Assembly: GCF_900143215.1 (NCBI RefSeq)
Contig: NZ_FRDM01000010.1
Coordinates: 62,001 to 126,000, forward strand
Reading direction: 5' to 3'
Source: Geodermatophilus obscurus
GTDB lineage: Bacteria; Actinomycetota; Actinomycetes; Mycobacteriales; Geodermatophilaceae
DNA: 64,000 nt
Shown: one piece after another, positions 51,746 through 59,702 of the stretch
Layout: each line of letters begins with the position of its first letter
How positions within the stretch are numbered: position 1 is the first letter of the stretch
Notes under the pieces: model-generated
Seen by the model: the letters and a program-made list of their open reading frames with translations, nothing else
The model's database searches: none
What the model was told of the DNA's origin: nothing
Position numbers and translations under genes: made by a program

Positions 51746-51770
51746 CCGCAGGCCGTACGGGGACCTGCGG
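51746..51770 (+). terminator. Short hairpin after the patatin gene
   Basis: CCGCAGG (51746-51752) pairs with CCTGCGG (51764-51770) right after the TGA. Confidence 0.4.
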
Positions 51771-51873
51771 ATCGCCGGATCCTCGACCCTCGTGGGCCCC
51801 GGGGGCGATTCGCGCACAGGACGGCGGCGTCTCGGGTGACGGCGTCACGGAGCTGGTGGCGGGCCGGTGATCG

Positions 51874-52329
51874 TCACCCCGTACTCGCTGAGCACCTGGG
51901 CGAGTCGCTCCACCGCCTCCGGAGGGGAGGCCCGGGGACGGGCGGCAGTTCGGTCCCGGGATCGCTGGGCGTGCCGTCGGTCACGAAGAACTGGTCGAAC
52001 CCGGCCGGTGTGAGGAGCAGGAGGAAGCGCGCGGTGTCGCTGCGGATCCGGTAGGCGTGCTCGGTGCCGGCAGGCAGGTGCAGGGAGTCGCCGGCCGACA
52101 CGTCCGTGTGCTCGCCGTCGGACCAGCCGTCGAGGGCTCCGTCGAGGACGACGAACGTCTCGGCCTCGCGGGTGTGCCGATGGAGCGGCGACCCCGCTCC
52201 CTGCTTCCCGACGTGCTCGATGAGCGCGAGGCTCCCGCCGGTGTCCTGGCCGGTGAGGCGGACCCGGAGGCGGAGGCCCAGGTGGTCGTAGGTGTCGCCC
52301 GCGGCGGCACGGATCAGGCGAGTGGACAT
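51874..52329 (-). CDS. Cupin-domain protein with apparent C-terminal frameshift
   Basis: A 151-residue cupin. GSPLHRHTREAETFVVLDGALDGWSDGEHTDVSAGDSLHLPAGTEHAYRI holds the two cupin motifs with the metal His/Glu residues. It starts at ATG 52329 after GGAGGAGCGAC. After residue 130 the frame gives a basic tail (LRRRWSDSPRCSASTG). The next frame instead gives PPEAVERLAQVLSEYGVTITG and then PPPAP, ending at 51845, which looks like the normal family C-terminus. One base lost near 51930 would explain it. Cotranscribed with the VOC gene upstream (19-base gap). Confidence 0.8.
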   Translation of the reverse strand: MSTRLIRAAAGDTYDHLGLRLRVRLTGQDTGGSLALIEHVGKQGAGSPLHRHTREAETFVVLDGALDGWSDGEHTDVSAGDSLHLPAGTEHAYRIRSDTARFLLLLTPAGFDQFFVTDGTPSDPGTELPPVPGPPLRRRWSDSPRCSASTG

Positions 52330-52348
52330 GGTCGCTCCTCCGGACCGC

Positions 52349-52852
52349 TCAGCTCCGGGCCAGCGGTCCGGCGCCGCGGTCACGGGCGCGTCCGAGCGCC
52401 ACCTCCTGCAGGTCGTCGGTGCGCAGGACCCCGTCCGACGGGACACCCGCGTGCCGCTGGGTCGTGTAGAACCGCACCTCGTGGCCGTCGGGGTCGTGGG
52501 TGGAGGGGAGGATCCACCCGATCGACGTACGGTGCACGCCGCCGTGCTCGTCCCCCAGCGCGGTGAGCCGGACGGCCAGGTCGTGCATGTCCTCCTCGGA
52601 CGGCACGCCGATCGAGAAGTAGTCGAACCCCGCCACCGCGGCAGCCCGATCCGGGTCGAGCCGGAGGGCGAGCTCCGGACCACCGCGGGGGTGGGACAGC
52701 GCCACTCCCCTCAGGAAGCCGTCCTCGACGAACTCGATGTGCAGTCGGTAGCCGAGCCGGCTCTCGTACCACGCGCGGGACCGGGCCAGGTCGCTGACCG
52801 GCAGCTTGAGGTGGTGGACGCCGTCCAGGCGTGGCGTGTCCGTGGCGGTCAT
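52349..52852 (-). CDS. Glyoxalase/VOC-superfamily protein
   Basis: A 167-residue vicinal oxygen chelate protein. LDGVHHLKLPVSDLARSRAWYESRLGYRL is the first half, with metal His at GVHHLKL. THDPDGHEVRFYTTQ closes the second half with a metal-binding His and Glu. VOC proteins include dioxygenases, lyases and antibiotic-resistance enzymes, so the reaction is open. It is the first gene of a two-gene unit with the cupin. Confidence 0.85.
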   Translation of the reverse strand: MTATDTPRLDGVHHLKLPVSDLARSRAWYESRLGYRLHIEFVEDGFLRGVALSHPRGGPELALRLDPDRAAAVAGFDYFSIGVPSEEDMHDLAVRLTALGDEHGGVHRTSIGWILPSTHDPDGHEVRFYTTQRHAGVPSDGVLRTDDLQEVALGRARDRGAGPLARS

Positions 52853-53001
52853 GGTCGTCCCCCTCGTCCGTGGTCGGCCCCGCTCGCTCCGCGGAGCGGT
52901 GCTCCCGGATCCCGACCCGGTCCCGAGGGGCGGGTGCGGGTAGCAGCGGTGAGGTCGACCCCCACCCCGTCACGATGGCGGAGGGTCGTCACCGCTCCGT
53001 C

Positions 53002-53031
53002 ACCCGTGCGTCGCGCCCGGGCGTGACGCAC
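53002..53031 (-). terminator. Hairpin between the MalY-type lyase and the VOC gene
   Basis: CGTGCGTC and GACGCACG flank a GC-rich loop with its own CGCCCGGGCG symmetry. Placed after the stop at 53077 on the minus strand. Position approximate. Confidence 0.45.
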
Positions 53032-53076
53032 GTGGCGGGGACGGCTGGGAGGCGAGCCGCACGGCGCCGGTCGCGG

Positions 53077-54237
53077 TCAGCGGCCGGCCAGCGCCGCACC
53101 CATCTGCTCGACGACCCGCACCAGCACCGGACGCGGGCTCGCGACGTTCAGCCGGACGAACTGCCGGCCGGCGGCGCCGCACAGGAGGCCGTCGGTCAGG
53201 GCCACCCCGGCCCGCTCGAGGAAGAAGGTGCCGGGCTCGGCCAGGCCGAGGCCCCGGCAGTCGAGCCAGGCGAGGTAGGTGCCCTCCGGCGGGGTGTACC
53301 GGACGCCGGGCAGGTGCTCGGCGACCAGGTCGGCGAGCAGCCGCCGGTTGCCGTCCAGGTAGGCCAGGACGCCGTCCAGCCAGCCGGCGCCGGCCGTGTA
53401 GGCGGCGGTGTTGGCGACGACGCCCAGGGTCGAGGCGCCGTGCTCGGCGTGCAGCCCCACCCGGGTCCACAGGTCGGTGTCGGCGGCGTTCGACAGCACC
53501 AGCTGCGCGCACTTCAGGCCCGGCAGGTTCCACGCCTTGGACGCCGAGGTCGCGCTGACCGCGTGCCCCGCCGGGACCTCGCCCAGGGAGGCGTAGGGCA
53601 CGTGCCGGTGTCCCTGGTACACCAGCGGCGCGTGGATCTCGTCGGAGAACACCCGGCCGCCGTGCCGCTCGACCACCTCGGCGACCGCCGTCATCTCCGC
53701 GGGCTCCAGCACCCGGCCGATCGGGTTGTGCGGGTTGCACAGCACCAGCAGGTGGCCGCCGGTCCGGAACGCGGCGTCCAGCGCGTCGAGGTCGTAGACG
53801 TACCGGTCGCCGGCCCGGGTCATCGGCACCTCGACGACCTCGCGGCCCAGCGCCGGCGGCAGGGTCAGGAAGGGCATGTAGGCCGGCGTCGGCAGGATGA
53901 CCGGGCTGCCCGGCCGGGAGAAGTGCTCGATCGCGGCCGCCAGGGCGGCCAGGACGTCGGCCACCGGGCGCACCTGCTCCGGCGGCACCGACCAGCCGTA
54001 CCGGTCGGCCGACCACGCCGCGTACGCCTCCGACATGCCCCGAAGCAGCGCCGGCGGCAGGTAGCCGAAGGCGGCGGCGTCCACCGCCGCGTGCAGCGCC
54101 TGGGTCACGGCCGGCGCGGTGCCGAAGTCCATCTCCGCGACGAAGGACCCGATCGCCTCGGGGTACAGCGACCACTTGAGGCTGCCGCGGCTCCGCAGCT
54201 CCTCGACGGACAGGTCGTCGAACCCGGGATCAGGCAC
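53077..54237 (-). CDS. MalY/PatB-type PLP aminotransferase or cystathionine beta-lyase
   Basis: A 386-residue class I/II PLP enzyme of the MalY/PatB branch. The PLP Lys lies in SATSASKAWNLPGLKCAQLV, Asp in VFSDEIHAPLVY, and NPHNPIGRV is the Asn that contacts the pyridine oxygen. The N-terminus LRSRGSLKWSLYPEAIGSFVAEMDF is typical of C-S lyases that release sulfide from cystathionine or cysteine conjugates. The GTG start overlaps the end of the preceding FAD/Fe-S gene by 8 bases, so they are translated together. Confidence 0.88.
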   Translation of the reverse strand: MPDPGFDDLSVEELRSRGSLKWSLYPEAIGSFVAEMDFGTAPAVTQALHAAVDAAAFGYLPPALLRGMSEAYAAWSADRYGWSVPPEQVRPVADVLAALAAAIEHFSRPGSPVILPTPAYMPFLTLPPALGREVVEVPMTRAGDRYVYDLDALDAAFRTGGHLLVLCNPHNPIGRVLEPAEMTAVAEVVERHGGRVFSDEIHAPLVYQGHRHVPYASLGEVPAGHAVSATSASKAWNLPGLKCAQLVLSNAADTDLWTRVGLHAEHGASTLGVVANTAAYTAGAGWLDGVLAYLDGNRRLLADLVAEHLPGVRYTPPEGTYLAWLDCRGLGLAEPGTFFLERAGVALTDGLLCGAAGRQFVRLNVASPRPVLVRVVEQMGAALAGR

Positions 54238-57088
54238 GGGGAGCCCGGGCCAGCAGCTGGGCCAGGTGCACGCCGTCGCGGCCGGCGAGCTGGTCGAGCT
54301 GGGTGCGGCAGGAGAAACCGTCGGCGAGCACGACGGCGTCCGGCCCCGCGGCCCGGACCGCGGGCAGCAGCTGGTGCTCGGCGATCGCCACCGACACCTC
54401 GTGGTGCCCGCGCTCGACGCCCCAGTTGCCGGCCAGCCCGCAGCAGCCGCCGACCCGGGTCACCGTGGCGCCGGCCTCGCGCAGCAGCCGCTCGTCGGTG
54501 GCCCACCCGAGGACGGCGTGGTGGTGGCAGTGCGGCTGGGCGACGACCTCGACCCCGGCCAGGGACGGCGGCGTCCAGCCCGGCGTCTCGCGCAGCAGCT
54601 CGGCCAGCGTGCGGGTGCCCGCGGCGACCCGTTCCGCCATGGCTCGCCCGCCCGCCCCGTCGCCGACCAGCTCCAGGGCCTCGTGCCGCAGCACCGCGGT
54701 GCACGAGGGCTCCACGCCGACCACCGGGATCCCGTCGTCCACCAGCGGGGCCAGCAGCTCGACGGTGCGGCCCAGGGTGCGGCGGGCGGCGTCCAGCTGG
54801 CCGGTGGTGATCCAGGTCAGCCCGCAGCACGCCTCGGCCGGCGGCACCTGCACCCGGTAGCCGGCGTCCTCCAGCACCGCCGCCGTGGCGAGCGCCACCT
54901 CGGGGTCGAAGTGGTCGGTGAAGGAGTCGACCCACAGTGCGACCGGGCGGCCGCTCCCGGGCGGCACCGGTCGCTGCGCCCACTGCTGCCGGAAGGTGCG
55001 GTCGGCGAACGCCGGGAGCGAGCGGCGCTGGTCGACGCCGGCGCCCCACTTGGCCAGCCGGCCGCCGAGGCGTGACCTGGTCACCGCGTTGGCCAGCCGG
55101 GGCATGCGGGCGGCGACGTCGGCCCAGCGCGGCAGCCAGCCCAGCGTGTAGTGCGACCGCGGACGCAGCCGGCGGCGGTAGCTCTGGTGCAGCACCTCGG
55201 CCTTGTAGGAGGCCATGTCCACGCCGGTGGGGCAGTCCCGCGAGCAGCCCTTGCAGGACAGGCACAGGTCGAGGGCCGCGTGCACCTCCGGCGAGCGCCA
55301 GTCCCGCACCGGTCCGCCCGGCGCGAGCATCTCCTGCAGCACGCGCGCCCGGCCGCGGGTGGTGTCCTTCTCCTCCCGCGTCGCCGGCCACGACGGGCAC
55401 ATCACCCCGCCACTGGCCTGCAGGTCGGCCCGGCACTTGCCGACCCCGGTGCAGCGGTGCACGGCGGCGGAGAAGTCGCCGCCGTCGTGCCGGTAGGCCA
55501 GCGCCAGGGTGGGCAGGGAGGTCACCGTCGCCCGCGGTGCGGCGGCCATCCGGATGTCGTCCTCGACCCGTGCCGGGCGCACCAGGACGCCGGGGTTGAG
55601 CACGTCGGCCGGGTCGAACAGGCCCTTGACCCGCTCGAACAGGCCCAGCACGTGCGGCGAGTACATCGCCGACAGCAGCTCGCTGCGCGCCCGGCCGTCG
55701 CCGTGCTCGCCGGAGACCGAGCCGCCGTAACGGGCCACCAGCGCGGCGGCGTCGGTCACGAACGCCCGGTAGGCCTCCCGGCCGCGGTCCTCGCCGCGCC
55801 CGAGCGGGAAGTCGATCCGCACGTGCACGCAGCCGTCGCCGAAGTGGCCGTACGGGACGCCCTGCAGGCCGTGCTGGTCCAGCAGCGCCTCGAACTCGCG
55901 CAGGTAGGCACCGAGCTGCTCGACCGGGACGGCGGCGTCCTCCCAGCCGGCGTGCGCGGGGCGCCCGTCAGAGGTGCGGGCGGCCAGGCCGGCGCCGTCC
56001 TCGCGGATCCGCCAGATCGCCGCGGCCTCCGCCGCATCGGTGACCACCAGGGAGTCCAGCGCCCCGGCGTCGGCGAGCACGCCCCCCGCCTTGGCCTCGA
56101 TCTCGGCGACGCTGTCGCCGGTCAGCTCGACGATCAGCCACCCGTCGCCGCGGGGCAGGTCGGGCACGACCGCCGCGGGGACGTCGCGCAGCCGCTGCAC
56201 GATCCGCTGGTCGAGCCCCTCGACGGCGGTCGGTTCGTGCGGCAGCAACCCGGGCGTGGCGTCGGCGGCCTCGGCCATCGACCGGTAGCCGAGCACGACC
56301 AGGCCGCGGAACGGGGCGTCGGTGACCAGTCGGACGGTCGCGCCCAGCACCACCGCGAGGGTGCCCTCGCTGCCCACGAGCGCGCGGGCGACGTCGAAGC
56401 CGCGTTCGGGCAGCAGGTGCTCGAGCGAGTAGCCCGACACCTGCCGGCCGAAGCGGCCGAGCTCGGTGCGGATCGCCGCCAGCTCGCCGTCCACCAGGTC
56501 GTGCAGCCGGTCCAGCACGCCGCCGGCGGAAGCGCCGTCGGCGCCCAGCCGCAGCCGCTCGCCGGCGCCGGTGACGACCTGGAGGCCGACCACGTTGTCC
56601 GATGTCCGGCCGTAGCCCAGGGCGCGTGACCCGCAGGCGTTGTTGCCGATCATCCCGCCGATGGTGCAGCGGTTGTGCGTGCTCGGGTCGGGGCCGAAGC
56701 GCAGCCCGTGCGGCCGGGCCGCGGTCTGCAGCGCCGCCTGCACCACGCCGGGGTCGACGGTCGCCGTCCGGGCCTCGGGGTCGATGCCGTGCACGCGGGA
56801 CAGGTACCGGCTGGTGTCCAGGACGACGCCGGGGCCGACCGCGTTGCCGGCGATCGAGGTGCCCGCGCCTCGTGCGGTGAACGGCACCCCGAGCTCCCGG
56901 CAGACGGCGAGGGTCGCCTCGATCTCGTCGGGGTGCCGCGGGCGCACCACGGCGCGGGGGAGCACCCGGTACAGCGAGCCGTCGGAGGAGTACAGCGACC
57001 GGGCCAGGCCGGAGTCGTCGACGTCGCCGACCCCTGCGCGGCGCAACGCCGCCGTCAGGTCGGTCGCCACGTCCGGTGCCAGCGTCAT
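54230..57088 (-). CDS. FAD-linked / iron-sulfur D-2-hydroxyacid dehydrogenase (GlcD-GlcF type fusion)
   Basis: A 952-residue fusion. Residues about 1-560 are an FAD-binding oxidase (FTARGAGTSIAGNAVGPGVVLD, TIGGMIGNNACGSRALGYG, VSGYSLEHLLPERGFDVARALVGSEGTLAVV, YGHFGDGCVHVRID, SVSGEHGDG). Then come two Fe-S clusters (HRCTGVGKCRAD...VMCPSW and LCLSCKGCSRDCPTGVD) and two CCG domains (AEACCGLTWITTGQ, VGGCCGLAGNWG). This is the layout of D-2-hydroxyglutarate or D-lactate dehydrogenases that feed electrons to the respiratory chain. ATG 57088 follows GGGGGAA. Coupled to the MalY-type gene. Confidence 0.92.
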   Translation of the reverse strand: MTLAPDVATDLTAALRRAGVGDVDDSGLARSLYSSDGSLYRVLPRAVVRPRHPDEIEATLAVCRELGVPFTARGAGTSIAGNAVGPGVVLDTSRYLSRVHGIDPEARTATVDPGVVQAALQTAARPHGLRFGPDPSTHNRCTIGGMIGNNACGSRALGYGRTSDNVVGLQVVTGAGERLRLGADGASAGGVLDRLHDLVDGELAAIRTELGRFGRQVSGYSLEHLLPERGFDVARALVGSEGTLAVVLGATVRLVTDAPFRGLVVLGYRSMAEAADATPGLLPHEPTAVEGLDQRIVQRLRDVPAAVVPDLPRGDGWLIVELTGDSVAEIEAKAGGVLADAGALDSLVVTDAAEAAAIWRIREDGAGLAARTSDGRPAHAGWEDAAVPVEQLGAYLREFEALLDQHGLQGVPYGHFGDGCVHVRIDFPLGRGEDRGREAYRAFVTDAAALVARYGGSVSGEHGDGRARSELLSAMYSPHVLGLFERVKGLFDPADVLNPGVLVRPARVEDDIRMAAAPRATVTSLPTLALAYRHDGGDFSAAVHRCTGVGKCRADLQASGGVMCPSWPATREEKDTTRGRARVLQEMLAPGGPVRDWRSPEVHAALDLCLSCKGCSRDCPTGVDMASYKAEVLHQSYRRRLRPRSHYTLGWLPRWADVAARMPRLANAVTRSRLGGRLAKWGAGVDQRRSLPAFADRTFRQQWAQRPVPPGSGRPVALWVDSFTDHFDPEVALATAAVLEDAGYRVQVPPAEACCGLTWITTGQLDAARRTLGRTVELLAPLVDDGIPVVGVEPSCTAVLRHEALELVGDGAGGRAMAERVAAGTRTLAELLRETPGWTPPSLAGVEVVAQPHCHHHAVLGWATDERLLREAGATVTRVGGCCGLAGNWGVERGHHEVSVAIAEHQLLPAVRAAGPDAVVLADGFSCRTQLDQLAGRDGVHLAQLLARAPRA

Positions 57089-57227
57089 CAGCGTTCCCCC
57101 GTCGGCGTCGGTGCAGGGTCGCCGCGCCGTTCCCGCAGGAGCCGGTGCGCCGCCCTCTCTTCTACACCTGTCGCTCCTGCCCGGGCACCAGCGCCGACTT
57201 CTGTGCGGACGCGCTGGCCCCTTCGAC

Positions 57228-57420
57228 GTGCACGCGTTGGAGGTCCTGGGCGACCCGGTACGACGGCGCATCCTCGAGCTGCTCGCCGACGGGGAGCGGT
57301 CGGCCGGGGACACCGCCGCCGTCGTGCAGCGCGAGTCCGGCAGCTCCCGGACGCCGTCCGCCGGGTCCGGACCCCCGGTCGGGACGTCGGCCCCTGGCCC
57401 GGTCGGCCGCTGCCCACCAG
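57228..57420 (+). pseudogene. ArsR-family regulator remnant
   Basis: From GTG 57228 the frame reads HALEVLGDPVRRRILELLADGERSAGDTAAVVQRE, a textbook ArsR N-terminus. The expected recognition helix (ISQPAVSQHLRVLR) is replaced by SGSSRTPSAGSGPPVG, and a neighbouring frame picks up VRRVRTPG. Small indels have destroyed the DNA-binding part. The SnoaL-like gene starts directly after it, so the pair was probably an ArsR/effector operon. Confidence 0.7.
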
Positions 57421-57429
57421 CCTGGGCGG

Positions 57430-57879
57430 GTGGCCTTCGACGTCGAGCGGCTGCTGCGGCTGTGGTCGGACCCCCTGCCGGTGGATGACGGCGCCGCCGC
57501 CGCGGCCTTCCGCGAGCTCTACGCCGACCCGGTGACGGTCAACGGCACGCCCATGGCGCCGGCTGACCTCGTCGCCCGGGCGCGGGCGGTGCAGCACGCC
57601 TTCGCCCCGGTGCAGCGGGAGGTGCTGTCGGTGGTCGAGCAGGGCGACCGGGTGGCCGTGGCGTTCCGGATGGGCGGCCGTCAGGTCGGCACCTGGACGA
57701 CGTCCGCCGGTCCGCTGCCGGCCACCGGGCGGGAGTGCTGGCTGCGGGTGGTCGACGTCCTCACCGTCGCCGACGGCCGGATCACCGACATCGTCATGGT
57801 CGCCGACGAGCTCGGGGTCCTGGTCGGCCTGGACGCCGTCCGGCTGCGCGTCCCCGCCGACGCGGGAACCGGCGACTGA
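57430..57879 (+). CDS. SnoaL/NTF2-like protein
   Basis: A 149-residue protein with the NTF2-like cone fold pattern: VERLLRLWSDPLPVDDGAAAAAFRELYADPVTVNG, then APADLVARARAVQHAFAPV, and strands ending in TVADGRITDIVMVADELGVLVGL. Family members are isomerases, cyclases, hydrolases or small-ligand binders. The GTG at 57430 lies within what was the ArsR gene's 3' part, and its ribosome site is weak, so expression may be low. No substrate inferred. Confidence 0.72.
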   Translation: MAFDVERLLRLWSDPLPVDDGAAAAAFRELYADPVTVNGTPMAPADLVARARAVQHAFAPVQREVLSVVEQGDRVAVAFRMGGRQVGTWTTSAGPLPATGRECWLRVVDVLTVADGRITDIVMVADELGVLVGLDAVRLRVPADAGTGD

Positions 57880-58028
57880 GCCGGCCGGTGTCCCCGAGCC
57901 GCCCGCGGCCGGCTTGACGGACGGCGGGCACCGGGCCAGGGTCGCCTGGCGACGACGGACCCAGCCGGTGACCACCGCCGCTGCTCGGCCACTCCGGGCT
58001 CTGGGGTCCCACCGAGGAGGGGGAGTCC

Positions 58029-58538
58029 GTGGAGGTCGACGTGATCGTCGAGGTCCCCAAGGGATCCCGGAACAGGTACGAGTACGACCAGCGGCTCGGC
58101 CGGATCCGGCTCGACCGGATGCTCTTCACCGCGACCAGCTATCCGGGCGACTACGGGTTCGTCCCGGAGACGCTGGCCGAGGACGGCGACCCGATCGACG
58201 CCCTCCTGCTCCTCGCCGAGCCCACCTTCCCCGGCTGCCTCGTCCGCGCCCGGGTCATCGCCGTGTTCTGGGTGCACGACAAGCGGGGCCCGGACGCCAA
58301 GCTGCTGTGCGTTCCCGCGACCGACCCGCGGCAGCTCCACCTGCAGGAGCTGGAGGACGTGCCGATGCACCAGATCGCCGAGATCTGGCACTTCTTCGAG
58401 ATCTACGAGGCCCTGGCGCCGGACAAGTCGGCCGAGACCCGCGGCTGGGAGCGCCGGGGGAAGGCCATCGAGGCGCTGGAGGACGCCCGGCGCAGGTACG
58501 CCGACCAGCTCACGACGGCCACCGCCACCGAGGGCTGA
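58029..58538 (+). CDS. ppa: Inorganic pyrophosphatase (family I)
   Basis: A 169-residue soluble enzyme hydrolysing pyrophosphate to phosphate, which drives biosynthesis forward. The metal site EDGDPID (residues 51-57) and the acidic DKRGPDAKLLCVP block are intact, and VEVPKGSRNRYEYD near the N-terminus supplies the substrate-binding Lys/Arg. The length fits the actinobacterial form. The GTG at 58029 follows GAGGAGGGGGAG. It is usually essential. Alone in its unit. Confidence 0.95.
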   Translation: MEVDVIVEVPKGSRNRYEYDQRLGRIRLDRMLFTATSYPGDYGFVPETLAEDGDPIDALLLLAEPTFPGCLVRARVIAVFWVHDKRGPDAKLLCVPATDPRQLHLQELEDVPMHQIAEIWHFFEIYEALAPDKSAETRGWERRGKAIEALEDARRRYADQLTTATATEG

Positions 58539-58757
58539 CCGGGTCCGAGGCCGGGCCCTCGACCGGGGTCTCGGCCAGCCGCCCAGGAGCCGCTCGTGTC
58601 CCTCGGTGGACGCCGATGACGTGCGACGTCAGGTGTGGGCGACCCGTCCTGCCCGGACGAGGATCCGGCCCAGGCCGCCGGTCCTTCCACAGCTCGCGAG
58701 CTCACTCACGGCTCCTCCCGGGTGGGTGCGGACCCGGAGAGGCACCGGTGCGTTTGC
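58539..58757. other. Gene-free stretch after pyrophosphatase
   Basis: About 220 bases with no supported gene; together with the regulatory segment that follows, the gap before the transglycosylase gene is 456 bases. It contains GC-rich sequence without a convincing terminator or promoter. Confidence 0.4.
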
Positions 58758-58773
58758 TGTGATGTGCACCACA
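58758..58773. promoter_or_regulatory. CRP/GlxR-like site
   Basis: TGTGATGTGCACCACA has one exact half-site and one with a single mismatch (CCACA for TCACA); 12 of 16 positions are symmetric. It lies about 45-60 bases before the riboswitch, where the promoter should be. Confidence 0.45.
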
Positions 58774-58814
58774 GCCTACGTTCGGATCGCCCGCACCCGC
58801 GGGACGGTCCGGCA

Positions 58815-58984
58815 GCACACGCCAAATCCTGCCGCTGGCCGGGCCGACCTCTTCTCAGCCGAGGCAGGAACGGGAGATCGCAGGAACTCCGGGCCGCGCC
58901 CGCGGCCCTCGGGGTGAAGCCGTGACCGCCGCGGCCGGGCAGTCCTCCCGCCCGAACCCGACAGCTCATCCCGCAGGCGTGCTT
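58815..58984 (+). ncRNA. c-di-AMP riboswitch (ydaO/yuaA class)
   Basis: Three conserved blocks of this class occur in order. GCCAAATCCTGCCG is at 58821-58834, GGGGTGAAGCCG at 58911-58922, and CCCGAACCCGACAGCT followed by CGCAGGCGT at 58951-58980. ACGCC (58819-58823) can pair with GGCGT (58976-58980) to close the outer stem. It sits directly before the ribosome site of a secreted transglycosylase, the usual target in actinobacteria (rpf and other wall hydrolases). The class normally turns expression off when c-di-AMP is high. The edges are approximate. Confidence 0.85.
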
Positions 58985-58994
58985 GGGGGATCCC

Positions 58995-59495
58995 ATGCAC
59001 CAGCACACCCTCGGCCTGCGTCGTCCCGTCCGGGCGGTGCCACCCCTCCGCCTCGGCATCGTGGTGGTCCTGGCGCTCATCGCCCTCGCAGTACCGGCCC
59101 CGGCGACGGCAGCCGCTGACGCCTCGGCCAGCGCCGCAGCAGACCTGTGCGCGGAGGTCGCTTCGCAGGCCGGCTTCAGCGGCGACAGGCTCGTCACCGC
59201 GGTCGCGGTGGGCATGGGGGAGTCGTCCTGTCGTCCGGACGCGTACAACGCCAACGGCCCGACGAAGGGCTGTCCGAACGGCTCGGTGGACCGCGGGCTC
59301 TGGCAGATCAACAACTGCTGGCACCCCTCGGTCTCCAAGAACTGTGCCTACGACGCCCAGTGCAACGCCAACGCCGCCTACCGGATCTCCGCCAAGGGCG
59401 CCAACTTCAAGCCGTGGGTGGCATACACCAACGGCTCGTACGAGAAGCACCTGGACGCGGCCCGAGCCGCGGTCAGCCGACTCAGTCGGACCTAG
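58995..59495 (+). CDS. Secreted transglycosylase/lysozyme-like muralytic protein
   Basis: A 166-residue exported protein. Residues 1-40 are a signal peptide (RLGIVVVLALIALAVPAPATA, cleavage near 40). The mature domain is lysozyme/SLT-like: ADLCAEVASQAGFSGDRLVTAVAVGMGESSCRPDAYN places the catalytic Glu at 76. GSVDRGLWQINNCWHP and CNANAAYRISAKG are the usual active-cleft blocks, with paired Cys for disulfides. It should cleave peptidoglycan glycan strands. ATG 58995 with GGGGGATCCC is chosen over a codon at 58983. A c-di-AMP riboswitch controls it. Confidence 0.88.
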   Translation: MHQHTLGLRRPVRAVPPLRLGIVVVLALIALAVPAPATAAADASASAAADLCAEVASQAGFSGDRLVTAVAVGMGESSCRPDAYNANGPTKGCPNGSVDRGLWQINNCWHPSVSKNCAYDAQCNANAAYRISAKGANFKPWVAYTNGSYEKHLDAARAAVSRLSRT

Positions 59496-59702
59496 GTCGC
59501 GGTGGACGCACGTGCCCGTGCCCGGACCTGCGACGCGCTGCGGAGTACGCCAGCGGTGTCGGCGTGCCCCATCACGGCGAACCCACCTGGACGACCCCGG
59601 CGGCGCGGTGAGCCGAACCGAACTCCCGCCACGTCTGCTGACACCTGCTCCCGGCACTGTGTCCGCACGAGCCGGCGCAGGTCCACCAGAACGCGCCCGA
59701 AG

